DNA of 64,000 nt, from NCBI RefSeq assembly GCF_900188385.1, contig NZ_FZOI01000001.1:682001-746000 (forward strand), given 5' to 3'. The number at the start of each line of letters is the position of its first letter. The first letter of the stretch is position 1. The translations under genes were made by a program, and so were the position numbers. This DNA is from Azospirillum sp. RU38E. GTDB lineage: Bacteria; Pseudomonadota; Alphaproteobacteria; Azospirillales; Azospirillaceae. Below are positions 38,012 through 46,615 of the stretch, in pieces. The notes under the pieces are model-generated. The model made no database searches. It saw only the letters and a program-made list of their open reading frames with translations, and was not told the DNA's origin.

Positions 38012-38419
38012 ATGATGCGCAGTTGGGCTCAAGGGCTCCTCGCAATCCTGTTTACAGTGACGTTGGTCCAGGGGAGTTTGCTTCCCCGGGCCGCGATGCA
38101 ATCCTTTGCCTCCAGCCTGCTGGCCGTACCGCTGCTTTCGCTCTCTCCGGAGGATAAGCAGCAGTCGCCTCGTTTTTCCGATAAGGGAATTGAGCCGACT
38201 TCCAGTCGCTCCCATGGCTCCGCCAAGCGTGAACGGCAGCTGGATGGTGATGAGCCGTCCTTGCTGCCGACCTTGCTTGTGGTGGCCATTGCTCTCTTCT
38301 ACGCTCTGCCACTGCGTGGCAGCGACGTCGTTCGTGCCCTTCGCATCGGCCTGACGCCGGAAGGGCGCCATCGTGAAGCCGGACGCTGCCCCACCGGGCC
38401 GCCCGGTTTGCCGTGCTGA
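38012..38419 (+). CDS. Putative small membrane protein, unknown function
   Basis: 135-aa ORF from ATG 38012 (in-frame GTG 37994 also possible) behind GGTGGAGG. Two hydrophobic stretches, about residues 6-22 (GLLAILFTVTLVQGSLL) and 87-103 (LLPTLLVVAIALFYALPL), are separated by a charged Ser-rich loop. Codon third positions favour G/C as in real genes here. No family recognised. Confidence 0.5.
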   Translation: MMRSWAQGLLAILFTVTLVQGSLLPRAAMQSFASSLLAVPLLSLSPEDKQQSPRFSDKGIEPTSSRSHGSAKRERQLDGDEPSLLPTLLVVAIALFYALPLRGSDVVRALRIGLTPEGRHREAGRCPTGPPGLPC

Positions 38420-38738
38420 GAGTGAGCGGGTTTCTGCACGGCGTTTCGCCTGCCTACGGCCCGCAAAGAACTGTCCCCGTAACAGGCCCTGTCTTTGAAG
38501 TCCTGCTTCGGACTTGTCAGGCCGTCGCATTCGGAACCTTGTCGAACAGCGGTGATTGCTTGGCGTGATACTTCCTTCGCAACGGGGAGGTCGCGTGTAT
38601 CACTGACTTTTGGCAAGAACATGGCGCGCGGCGGTGGGTTTGAAAAAAGTCGGCTTTGAATAAGACCGGCAGATGATTCAACCCACCTATGTGTGCTATG
38701 CCGGATGCCCCATCCCCCGTGGATCGAGTGACCGACCG
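38420..38738. other. Intergenic region upstream of tonB
   Basis: About 320 bp without a convincing gene. It holds a GAAGTCC/GGACTTG hairpin (38488-38518) and presumably the promoter of the TonB operon. I could not pick a clear -10/-35 or a Fur-type palindrome. Confidence 0.5.
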
Positions 38739-39428
38739 ATGTCCTACCTGTCGCAAACGCCCTATCGGCGGCAACAGCAGCCGCAAAAGTCCGGGCGGTT
38801 GGTTGGCATTGCGGTGGTTGTTGTCCTGCATATCGGGTTGATCTACGCCCTCGCATCCGGTCTTGCCCGCGATGTGGTTCAGATGGCTACTGAACCGCTC
38901 GAGACCAAGATCATCGAGGACGTACCCCCGCCGCCGCCGGAAGAACCGCCGCCGCCGCCGCCACCGCAGTTTGAACCGCCCCCGCAGGTGTTCGTTCCGC
39001 CGCCCGAGATTGTGATCTCGCAGCCGCCGCCGCCCAATCCGCCGATGGCGGCGACGACCAATGTGCGGCCGCCGGAAGTTCGTCCGCCGACGCCGGCCCC
39101 GACGCCCGCTCCTGCTGCCCCGCCGGCACCGCCGACGGGTGGCAAGCTGAACGTCAAGTCGGTGTCGAAGCCGGAATATCCCTCCCAGTCGATTCGACTG
39201 GAAGAAGCCGGTACGACGATGATGCGCCTCTATTGTAATGAAGATGGTCGCATCTCCGATGCCAAGGTTGAAAAGTCGAGCGGATTTGAACGGCTTGATA
39301 ATGCCTGGATGAAGGAAGCCAAGCGCGGTCGCTGGAAGTGCGAACCGCCGACGGTTGATGGCAAGACCCAGGGCGCTTGGTTGCCCGTGGTCGTTCCGCT
39401 GACCTTCCGCCTGGAAGATGCGCGCTAA
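38739..39428 (+). CDS. tonB: Energy transducer TonB
   Basis: 229-aa inner-membrane protein that powers outer-membrane receptors. One membrane anchor (about residues 19-42: GRLVGIAVVVVLHIGLIYAL) contains the conserved His. A proline-rich spacer (residues 60-135, PPPPPEEPPPPPP and PTPAPTPAPAAP) follows, then the TonB C-terminal domain (SVSKPEYPSQSIRLEEAGTT). Start ATG 38739. First gene of the tonB-exbB-exbD-exbD-TPR run. Confidence 0.93.
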   Translation: MSYLSQTPYRRQQQPQKSGRLVGIAVVVVLHIGLIYALASGLARDVVQMATEPLETKIIEDVPPPPPEEPPPPPPPQFEPPPQVFVPPPEIVISQPPPPNPPMAATTNVRPPEVRPPTPAPTPAPAAPPAPPTGGKLNVKSVSKPEYPSQSIRLEEAGTTMMRLYCNEDGRISDAKVEKSSGFERLDNAWMKEAKRGRWKCEPPTVDGKTQGAWLPVVVPLTFRLEDAR

Positions 39429-39489
39429 GCGCCAGTTGCAAGACCGATCGATCCCATTCGAAACACGTAAGTCTGAAAGCAGAGCTACG

Positions 39490-40404
39490 ATGAGCAAGAT
39501 GTTCACCCTCGGCGGTATCAGCCGCCTTGCCGCTGCCGCCGCCCTGGTTGCCACCCTGTCGGCCCCGGTTTTTGCCCAGGCGACCGATCCGGCTGCCGCC
39601 CCGGCCGCCACCACGACCGCCCCTGCCGATCCGGCTGCCGCTCCGGCCGCTGCCCCGGCTGCCGCTGAGCCGGCCGCTGCCCCCGCCGCTGAACCGGCCG
39701 CTGAAGCTCCGGCCGCCCCCACCGAGAACCCCTATGGTCTGAAGGCCATCGTTGCCCATGGTGACCCGGTCGACCAGGGCGTGCTGGTTGTTCTGGTCAT
39801 CATGTCCGCCGGCACCTGGTACATCCTGATCACCAAGCTGTTCGAACAGACCCGCCTGATGAGCCAGGCCAAGGCCGCCGAGAAGGATTTCTGGACCGCC
39901 GGTTCGGTTGCCGAGGGCGCTACCCGCCTGAAGGAAACCTCGGCTTTCCGTGGCGTGGTGGAAGATGGCCTGCGTGCCACCGAGCATCATGATGGTGCCC
40001 TGACCGACCATATCGACCTGCACACCTGGGTGACCATGTCGCTGCAGCGTTCGGTTGACGCGGTCAATGCCCGTCTGCAGGGCGGTCTGTCCTTCCTGGC
40101 CTCCGTCGGTTCCACTGCTCCCTTCATCGGTCTGTTCGGTACCGTGTGGGGCATTCTGAACGCGCTGGTGAATATCGGTCTGTCCGGTCAGGCCTCCATC
40201 GACAAGGTTGCCGGTCCGGTCGGTAGCGCTCTGGTGATGACCGCCATCGGTCTGCTGGTCGCCGTGCCCGCCGTGCTGGCCTATAACTGGCTGACCCGCC
40301 GTAACAAGGTGGTGATGGATCGTCTGCGCAACTTCTCCTCCGATCTGCATGCCCTGCTGATCGCCGGCCAGAAGGTGAAGACCTCCGCCGCCCGGAGCGC
40401 CTGA
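39490..40404 (+). CDS. exbB: ExbB-like proton channel with signal peptide and Ala/Pro-rich N-terminal extension
   Basis: 304-aa MotA/TolQ/ExbB protein. It has a cleavable-looking signal (SRLAAAAALVATLSAPVFAQ), a periplasmic Ala/Pro/Glu segment (residues 30-75), then three membrane spans. The core GGLSFLASVGSTAPFIGLFGTVWGILNAL and GSALVMTAIGLLVAVPAVLAYN is typical ExbB. Supplies proton motive force to TonB. Followed by exbD 2 bp later. Confidence 0.93.
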   Translation: MSKMFTLGGISRLAAAAALVATLSAPVFAQATDPAAAPAATTTAPADPAAAPAAAPAAAEPAAAPAAEPAAEAPAAPTENPYGLKAIVAHGDPVDQGVLVVLVIMSAGTWYILITKLFEQTRLMSQAKAAEKDFWTAGSVAEGATRLKETSAFRGVVEDGLRATEHHDGALTDHIDLHTWVTMSLQRSVDAVNARLQGGLSFLASVGSTAPFIGLFGTVWGILNALVNIGLSGQASIDKVAGPVGSALVMTAIGLLVAVPAVLAYNWLTRRNKVVMDRLRNFSSDLHALLIAGQKVKTSAARSA

Positions 40405-40406
40405 CC

Positions 40407-40853
40407 ATGGGAATGAGCGTCGGGCCCGCCGATGGCGATGAAGAAACGGTGGTGTCGGAGATCAATACGACACCGCTCGTGGACGTGATGCTCGTTCTGC
40501 TGATCATCTTCCTGCTGACCATTCCGGTCGCTATCCAGACGGTACCCGTGACGCTTCCCAGTGAAGCCAACGTGCCGACTGTGACCAAGCCGGAGAATGT
40601 GACCATCGCTGTCGATGCTGACGGCAACATCTACTGGAATGCCAGTCTGTTGCCCGACACAAAGGCACTGTTTGAGCGCATGAAGGAAGTCGCGGTGCTG
40701 AACCCCCAGCCGGAAATCCACATCCGTGGTGATAAGGAAGGGCGGTACGAGGCAGTTGGTAAGGTTGTTGTGACCTGTCAGCGCGCCGGCATCATGAAGA
40801 TCGGCTTTATTACCGAGCCCCCCGCGGGCGTGATGGCGACTGGCGGTCTTTGA
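40407..40853 (+). CDS. exbD: ExbD-family energy-transduction subunit 1
   Basis: 148-aa single-span protein with the membrane Asp in TTPLVDVMLVLLIIFLLTI, which takes part in proton flow. C-terminal periplasmic domain (PEIHIRGDKEGRYEAVGKVV). Starts 2 bp after exbB; a second exbD follows. Confidence 0.94.
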   Translation: MGMSVGPADGDEETVVSEINTTPLVDVMLVLLIIFLLTIPVAIQTVPVTLPSEANVPTVTKPENVTIAVDADGNIYWNASLLPDTKALFERMKEVAVLNPQPEIHIRGDKEGRYEAVGKVVVTCQRAGIMKIGFITEPPAGVMATGGL

Positions 40854-40898
40854 CCGCCAGTTCCTTCCCCCTCGGGACTTATACGATAGGAGGCCCTC

Positions 40899-41333
40899 AT
40901 GGGCATGAGTGTAGGTGGCGGCAGCGGTGAAGAGGGTGCGGTCAGCCCGGAAATGAACACGACGCCGTTGATCGACGTCATGTTGGTGTTGTTGGTGATG
41001 CTCATCATCACCATTCCGGTGCAGACTCACGCTGTGAAGCTGGATATGCCGATCGGTAACCCGCCCCAACAGGAAAATCCTGTGGAGCCTGAGGTGGTTA
41101 CCATTCAGGTTGACTTCGACGGCACTGTTCTGTGGAACGGCCGCGCCCTTGCCGGGCGCGCTGAACTGGAGCAGGAGATCAGGATCGCCGCTGCAAAGCA
41201 CCCGCAGCCGGAAGTTCACCTCTGGTCCAATAAGCTGGTGAAGTACAAGAGCGTTGCAACTGTTCTTACGTCGGCCCAGCGTCTGGGTCTGACCAAGATC
41301 AGTTTGATTGGCGGCGAACAGTTCCTGGACTGA
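40899..41333 (+). CDS. exbD: ExbD-family energy-transduction subunit 2
   Basis: 144-aa paralogue of the preceding ExbD with the conserved Asp in TTPLIDVMLVLLVMLIITI and periplasmic QPEVHLWSNKLVKYKSVATVL. An SD (AGGAGG) precedes its ATG. Two different ExbDs next to one ExbB suggest a hetero-oligomeric complex, as in Xanthomonas-type TonB clusters. Confidence 0.93.
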   Translation: MGMSVGGGSGEEGAVSPEMNTTPLIDVMLVLLVMLIITIPVQTHAVKLDMPIGNPPQQENPVEPEVVTIQVDFDGTVLWNGRALAGRAELEQEIRIAAAKHPQPEVHLWSNKLVKYKSVATVLTSAQRLGLTKISLIGGEQFLD

Positions 41334-41511
41334 TATCGCGTCAGCGAAGATCGTGGCGTCGGGTTTTGTTCCGGCGCCACATCTCTGCCGTCATGTCGTG
41401 ATGTAATCCGTTTTCAGCGGTCGGATGGCCGGCCGTCATGGTTCACCTGATCGGCGGAGTGGGCGCCCCTTTTGGTGTGCGCGCGCCGATGCGAGATCCG
41501 AGATCGAGACA

Positions 41512-42795
41512 ATGACCCGTACCCGTATCTTCAAGGCCGCCCTGCTGGGAACGGCTCTCGCCTTTGGCTCCTTCGCTGCCGTGATGGCGCCGGCCGATGC
41601 CTTTGCGCAGAAGGCCAAGGAGGAGAAGGGCAAGCCCGCTGGTGACACCGTGCGGCCCGAGGTTGGCAAGCCGCTGACCGAAGCCCAGGATCTGATGAAG
41701 GCGAAGAAGTTCAAGGAAGCTGTCGCCAAGATCCGCGAAGCCGATAATGTTGCCGACAAGACGCCGTTCGAAGATTTCATGGTCGAGCAGATGCGTCTGG
41801 TCGCCGCCTATCAGGCGGGCGATACGCCGTCTGCTGAAAAGGCCTTCGAGACGGTGGCGGCTTCCGGCCGTATGCAGGCCTCTCAGCTGCTGACCTTCAC
41901 GCAGGCTTTTGCCCAGCAATATTATCAGCAGAAGAATTTCGCCAAGGCCATCACCTGGGCCCAGCGCTATTTCAAGGATGGCGGCAACGACGCCACCATG
42001 CGCACCCTGCTGTTGCAGGCCTATTACCAGAACAAGGATTATCCCAACGCGATCAAGGAGGTTTCTACCAAGATCGCTGCGGTGGAGAAGTCCGGACAGA
42101 AGCCTGACGAGAATGATTTGCGTCTGCTGGCGGCCGCCAACAACGCCATCAATAACGAGGCTGGCTATACGACTGCGCTGGAGAAGTTGGTCCAGTATTA
42201 TCCGACCAAGGATTATTGGAACGACTTGATCAGTCGTGTGCAGCGGAAGCCGACCTTTGCGCGTGACCGTCTGGAACTCGATTTCTATCGCCTGAAGAAT
42301 AATCTGGGGCTTCTGGACAGCACCAACGACATCATGGAGATGGCGCAGCTGTCGCTGCAGGCCGGTAACCCCGGTGAAGCCCAGGTGATTGTCGACAAGG
42401 GCTATGCCTTGAAGCTGCTGGGTCAGGGCAAGGAAGCCGAACGCCATCAGCGCCTGAAGGACTTGGCTGCCAAGAATGTGGCCGAGGACAAGAAGACGCT
42501 GGCCCAGACCGAACAGCAGGCCGTTGCCGGTGGTAATCCGGGTCCGATGCTGCGTGTTGCAGAGGCCTATGCTGGTTACGGCCAGTATGACAAGGCAATC
42601 ACGCTGACCGAACAGGCCCTGGCCAAGGGCACCGGTTTGAAGAACCCGGATGATGCACGCTTGCGTCTGGTGACCTACTACATTGCCGCCGGTCAGAAGG
42701 CGAAGGCGGAAGCCACTGCCAAGCAGATCAAGGGCACCGACGGCCCCGCCGATCTGGCGCACCTGAGTCTGCTGGCCGCTTCTGCCAAGAAGTAA
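41512..42795 (+). CDS. Exported TPR-type protein of the TonB operon
   Basis: 427-aa protein with a signal peptide (KAALLGTALAFGSFAAVMAPADAFA region, residues 1-32) and tetratricopeptide-like helical repeats (for example FAKAITWAQRYFKDGGNDAT and QYDKAITLTEQALAKGTG). Probably periplasmic, assisting the TonB/ExbB/ExbD complex; comparable TPR proteins occur beside TonB systems elsewhere. Start ATG 41512. A strong terminator (42805-42836) ends the operon. Confidence 0.82.
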   Translation: MTRTRIFKAALLGTALAFGSFAAVMAPADAFAQKAKEEKGKPAGDTVRPEVGKPLTEAQDLMKAKKFKEAVAKIREADNVADKTPFEDFMVEQMRLVAAYQAGDTPSAEKAFETVAASGRMQASQLLTFTQAFAQQYYQQKNFAKAITWAQRYFKDGGNDATMRTLLLQAYYQNKDYPNAIKEVSTKIAAVEKSGQKPDENDLRLLAAANNAINNEAGYTTALEKLVQYYPTKDYWNDLISRVQRKPTFARDRLELDFYRLKNNLGLLDSTNDIMEMAQLSLQAGNPGEAQVIVDKGYALKLLGQGKEAERHQRLKDLAAKNVAEDKKTLAQTEQQAVAGGNPGPMLRVAEAYAGYGQYDKAITLTEQALAKGTGLKNPDDARLRLVTYYIAAGQKAKAEATAKQIKGTDGPADLAHLSLLAASAKK

Positions 42796-42804
42796 GCCAG
42801 CCGG

Positions 42805-42838
42805 AAGGGGCGGGTGGATCAATCCACCCGCCCCTTTG
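42805..42838 (+). terminator. Terminator of the tonB-exbBDD-TPR operon
   Basis: Perfect 15-bp stem AAGGGGCGGGTGGAT (42805-42819) / ATCCACCCGCCCCTT (42822-42836) with a 2-nt loop, followed by TGC rather than a long T-run. Confidence 0.8.
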
Positions 42839-42907
42839 CTTATCTGATCAGTGTGAAAGGCTGCGGCTGTCTCTGCCGTTGCCTTTCGCTCGACTGTTGC
42901 CGGATCC

Positions 42908-43204
42908 ATGATGCCGGAATTCGAACCGCTCTATCGTCCACGACTGCATTACCCCGAACGGGCCCTGCGGCTGCGGCGGGAGGGGCGTGTCATTGTCGAG
43001 TTTCAGATTGGCAGTGATGGCGCGCCCCATGATGTCCGCGTGGTGGAGGCCATTCCGCCCGGTTTGTTCGAACAATCGGCGCTGCGTTATGCTGCCGGCC
43101 TTCGCTACATGCCGGAGGGGGGGGGAGACGGCGAGGCGCTGGATATCCGGGAGCGGGCGCGCCAAAGGCTGGTCGTGCGTTTTGAAATGCGGGGCCAAGC
43201 CTAG
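42908..43204 (+). CDS. Stand-alone TonB C-terminal domain protein without membrane anchor
   Basis: 98-aa protein resembling only the TonB C-terminal domain: PRLHYPERALRLRREGRVIV, EFQIGSDGAPHDVRVVEAIP, FEQSALRYAAGLRYMP. There is no hydrophobic anchor or signal peptide in frame upstream of ATG 42908. Either it is cytoplasmic or misannotated by a frameshift upstream. The preceding operon encodes a full-length TonB. Confidence 0.7.
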   Translation: MMPEFEPLYRPRLHYPERALRLRREGRVIVEFQIGSDGAPHDVRVVEAIPPGLFEQSALRYAAGLRYMPEGGGDGEALDIRERARQRLVVRFEMRGQA

Positions 43205-43426
43205 GGCGGATGGTCAGATGGCTGAGACACGGATAAGCAGCCAAACAGCATGGGCCCCAGCGCCATGGGGTCCAACTATAATGTCGATTAGATGTGGCTG
43301 CCATAGCTCCTGCTGAATTGCTGGGCAGCTTTTCCGTCATTGGCAGCGGAAGGTCTTCCCCTCCGGCCTGGAAGTCCTTATCTGTATGCCAGCGGCACTG
43401 CTTTCACCTGAAACGGGAGAAGTCCC

Positions 43427-43627
43427 ATGGGCGCGATGAGCCTTTGGCATTGGGTTATTGTTCTGGTTGTCGTTCTGCTGGTATTTGGTGCCGGCAAGCT
43501 GCCCAATGTGATGGGGGACATGGCCAAGGGCGTGAAAGCGTTCAAGAAGGGGATGCGCGACGACGATGCCCCGGCCGATGATCCCAAGCTGACCGAGACC
43601 AAGCCGGGCGCCGACGCGCCGCGCTGA
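43427..43627 (+). CDS. tatA: Twin-arginine translocase subunit TatA
   Basis: 66-aa protein: one membrane helix ([20 protein letters not shown]), hinge, amphipathic helix with the FGx[14 protein letters not shown] pattern, acidic tail. Forms the variable channel of the Tat pathway. tatB and tatC are not next to it. The metallo-hydrolase at 15.5 kb has a Tat-like leader. Confidence 0.92.
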   Translation: MGAMSLWHWVIVLVVVLLVFGAGKLPNVMGDMAKGVKAFKKGMRDDDAPADDPKLTETKPGADAPR

Positions 43628-43641
43628 GCGGCGTTTCCTGT

Positions 43642-44868
43642 GTGACATCGGCTTCCATCACCATGGACATGTCGGATCGTGATCCTTTTCTAACCCCGGC
43701 GGATGTTGAACATCTGGCCGAGGATCGTTCTGCCGAACCGCGCATTCTTCTGGTGCAGAAGATTGTGCGGACGGCGGAGCTTGGCCTTATGGCGCCAGGT
43801 GCACAGGAAACGGCGCGGGACCTGTTGCTGCGGCTGGCCCGTGACACCGTGCTCCAAGTGCGCGAGGCGGTGGCGTGGCAGGTCTATAACAGCCCACTGC
43901 TGAATGATGAGCTTGCCCATGCACTTGCCACCGATGTCACTTCGGTGGCTTTTCCCCTGCTGCGCCATGCCGACAGTCTGGCAGATTCGATCCTGCTGGA
44001 GGTGATTGGCCAGGATGATGCGGCCAAGCATCTGGCCATTGCTGCGCGGCGGGCATTGTCGGCGACTGTCAGTCACTCCCTGGCCAAGGTTGGCAATCTT
44101 GCCGTCATCGCCACGCTGGCGGGTAATGCCGGCGCGGACCTGTCGGAGAAGACCTTGCAGGGACTGGCGGACCGCTATGCCCATGTGCCGCTGATCGCGG
44201 AGCCGCTGGCTGGACGTGAATTGCTGCCGGCCTCGGTGGTCGAACGGCTGGTGGCCGGCGCGTCCAATCTGGTACGGGATATGTTGATCGACCGCTACCA
44301 TCTCTCCCCCGTTCTGGTGAAGGAGTTGGTGGCGCATGGCCGTGACAGCGCCACATTGGCGCTGCTGCGCCCGTTGGGGCGTTCGGGCATGGATTCTCGT
44401 GCCATGGCGGTGCATTTGCACGATTCCGGCCGCCTGGGCTTGCCGCTTCTGCTGCGCGCCCTCTGCGCGGGCGACTTTGATTTCTTCGCCGCCGGCCTTT
44501 CGGTTCGCTCCCGTGTTGCCACCGGTAATGTGGCGGCCTTGCTGGCCGATGGGACGGGGGAGGGGCTGCGCGCCCTGTTGGGCCATGCCCATGTGCCCAA
44601 GCGTCTGCAACAACCCTTTCTGCTGGCCCATCAGGTGGCGCAGGAGAGGGGATATGCTGGCGGTGACAGCGGCCGCAGTGACTATCAAGCAGCGGCTTTG
44701 GCCACCCTCTATGCTAAATGCGGTCAGTCGGAAGAGCGGGCCATGGACGATCTGCTCCTGCAATTATTTGATTGTAAGGATGACCAGCTTGTCGACGCGG
44801 CAATGGATCAGGCGGGGGTACTATTCGTGCCCGTGCGGGGCACACCCCCCGGCGTCAAACGGCGATAA
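43642..44868 (+). CDS. DUF2336 protein
   Basis: 408-aa helical-repeat protein. PFLTPADVEHLAEDRSAEPR and LLLRLARDTVLQVREAVAWQVY fit my memory of DUF2336, a family mainly known from alphaproteobacteria and of unknown role. Alpha/alpha HEAT-like repeats throughout; no membrane segment. Start is GTG 43642 or an ATG a few codons on. It may ride with tatA (14 bp gap). Confidence 0.78.
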   Translation: MTSASITMDMSDRDPFLTPADVEHLAEDRSAEPRILLVQKIVRTAELGLMAPGAQETARDLLLRLARDTVLQVREAVAWQVYNSPLLNDELAHALATDVTSVAFPLLRHADSLADSILLEVIGQDDAAKHLAIAARRALSATVSHSLAKVGNLAVIATLAGNAGADLSEKTLQGLADRYAHVPLIAEPLAGRELLPASVVERLVAGASNLVRDMLIDRYHLSPVLVKELVAHGRDSATLALLRPLGRSGMDSRAMAVHLHDSGRLGLPLLLRALCAGDFDFFAAGLSVRSRVATGNVAALLADGTGEGLRALLGHAHVPKRLQQPFLLAHQVAQERGYAGGDSGRSDYQAAALATLYAKCGQSEERAMDDLLLQLFDCKDDQLVDAAMDQAGVLFVPVRGTPPGVKRR

Positions 44869-44904
44869 TTCGACCGCATTGCCGTTTGACGTCGCTCACC
44901 GGCT

Positions 44905-45708
44905 TCAGAACGCCTTGATCTGCATCTGGATCGGGCCTTCGGCCCGGCCATGGATGAACTGATCGACATAGGGGTTGCCGGAATTGTCGATCTGCGACAC
45001 CGGCCCGACCCAGATCAGCTTACCTTTATAGAGCATGGCGATACGGTCGGCGATCTTGCGGGCGCTGGCCATGTCATGGGTGATGGACAGGGCAGTGGCA
45101 CCCAGATCCTTCACACATTTCACGATCAGATCATTGATGACGTCGGCCATGATCGGGTCCAGCCCGGTGGTCGGCTCATCGAAAAAGATGATTTCCGGAT
45201 TGGTGCAGATGGCGCGGGCCAGACCAACGCGCTTCTGCATCCCGCCGGAAAGCTCAGATGGCGACAGGTTTGCCACATCCGGCGTCAGGCCGACGGCACC
45301 CAACGTGGCGATGGCGCGTTCCCGCGCCTCCTTGCGGCCCACCCCATGACCCTGGATCAGGCCGAAGGCGACATTTTCCCAGACCGGCAAGCTGTCAAAC
45401 AGGGCGGCCCCCTGGAACAACATCCCAAACTTCGCCAAAGCCCGTTCGCGGTCGCGGCCACCAATATGGGTCGTATCCTCGCCATCGATCTGGATCGTCC
45501 CTGAATCCGGCGTCAGGATGCCCAGGATGCTTTTCAGCAGCACCGATTTACCGGTGCCGGAACCGCCAATGATGACGACGCTTTCGCCGCGCTTGATCTC
45601 CAGATCAACGCCATCCAGCACGACCTTGGGACCAAAAGCCTTCTTCACACCTTTCAGGGCGATCTTCGGCACTTCCATGGCGGTGTTCAATTCCAGTGTC
45701 TCGCTCAT
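44905..45708 (-). CDS. mlaF: Mla-type ABC transporter ATP-binding protein
   Basis: 267-aa ATPase of the phospholipid-retention (MlaFEDB) type. Walker A GGSGTGKSVLLKSIL, signature LSGGMQKRVGLARA, Walker B IIFFDEPTTGLD, and SITHDMASARKIADRIAML. The GSGTGKSVLL and AAL...LPVWENV features match MlaF. It overlaps the permease gene (4 nt). No mlaD, mlaC or mlaB adjoins, so substrate direction is inferred. Confidence 0.9.
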   Translation of the reverse strand: MSETLELNTAMEVPKIALKGVKKAFGPKVVLDGVDLEIKRGESVVIIGGSGTGKSVLLKSILGILTPDSGTIQIDGEDTTHIGGRDRERALAKFGMLFQGAALFDSLPVWENVAFGLIQGHGVGRKEARERAIATLGAVGLTPDVANLSPSELSGGMQKRVGLARAICTNPEIIFFDEPTTGLDPIMADVINDLIVKCVKDLGATALSITHDMASARKIADRIAMLYKGKLIWVGPVSQIDNSGNPYVDQFIHGRAEGPIQMQIKAF

Positions 45709-46475
45709 GAGAAGAAGATCCCCGTCAGCAGATAATTCAGCACCAGGATAAGGATGGAGGAGGAAACCACGGCATTGGTAGTGGCTGCCCCCACACCCTG
45801 CGCGCCCCCGCGCGAGTTATAGCCGTGGTAGCAGCCCATCAGGGAGATGACGAAGCCGAAGGCACCGGCCTTCACCAGCCCCGACACCACATCCATGAAT
45901 TCAAGATAATGCCAGGTATTGTTGATGTAGCTGGAGGGGTTGAAGCCCAGCCGGTAGACCGACACCAGATAACCGCCGAACACGCCAATGATATCGGCCA
46001 CCAGCACCAGCAGCGGCAGCATGGTGGTGCCGGCCAGCAGACGCGGCACCACCAGATATTTGAAGGGGTTGGTGGACAGGGTGGTCAGCGCGTCCACCTG
46101 TTCCGTCACCCGCATGGTGCCCAGCTCCGCCGCCATGGCGGCACCGATGCGCCCAGCCACCATCAGGCCGGCCAGCACCGGCCCCAGCTCGCGGGTGATG
46201 GACAGCACCACCACGGTGGCGATGGCGCTTTCGGCCGAGAAACGGGAGAAGCCGCTATAGCTTTGTAGTGCCAGCACCATGCCGGTGAAAACGGCGGTCA
46301 GGCCGACGACGGGCAGGCTGTAATAGCCGATCTCCACCATCTGCCGGCCGATATGGCGGAAATAGAAGGGCGGGCGCACGCAATGCGACAGGGCCGTCAG
46401 GGTAAACAGGGCCAGCCGACCCGTCGCTTCCAGGAAGGTCAGGGTGGCGCGACCAATCGCACGAAGGAACTGCAT
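45705..46475 (-). CDS. mlaE: Mla-type ABC transporter permease
   Basis: 256-aa membrane protein. GYYSLPVVGLTAVFTGMVLALQ, RELGPVLAGLMVAGRIGAAMAAELGTM-like and EQVDALTTLSTNPFKYLVVPR are MlaE/TTG2B signatures. Five or six spans. Works with the downstream ATPase in lipid transport between the membranes. Confidence 0.92.
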   Translation of the reverse strand: MQFLRAIGRATLTFLEATGRLALFTLTALSHCVRPPFYFRHIGRQMVEIGYYSLPVVGLTAVFTGMVLALQSYSGFSRFSAESAIATVVVLSITRELGPVLAGLMVAGRIGAAMAAELGTMRVTEQVDALTTLSTNPFKYLVVPRLLAGTTMLPLLVLVADIIGVFGGYLVSVYRLGFNPSSYINNTWHYLEFMDVVSGLVKAGAFGFVISLMGCYHGYNSRGGAQGVGAATTNAVVSSSILILVLNYLLTGIFFS

Positions 46476-46615
46476 TAACCTGACCTCTCAGGGCGCGGGG
46501 CGGATGGGTTAACGGCTAGCCCCTGACATCCGCCCTGTCAATGGCGCCAAGGGACGTGCGGCTGTAGCGCAACAGAGCCATGAACATAGGGGGCGGCCAT
46601 CGGTTCCGCTAGCCA

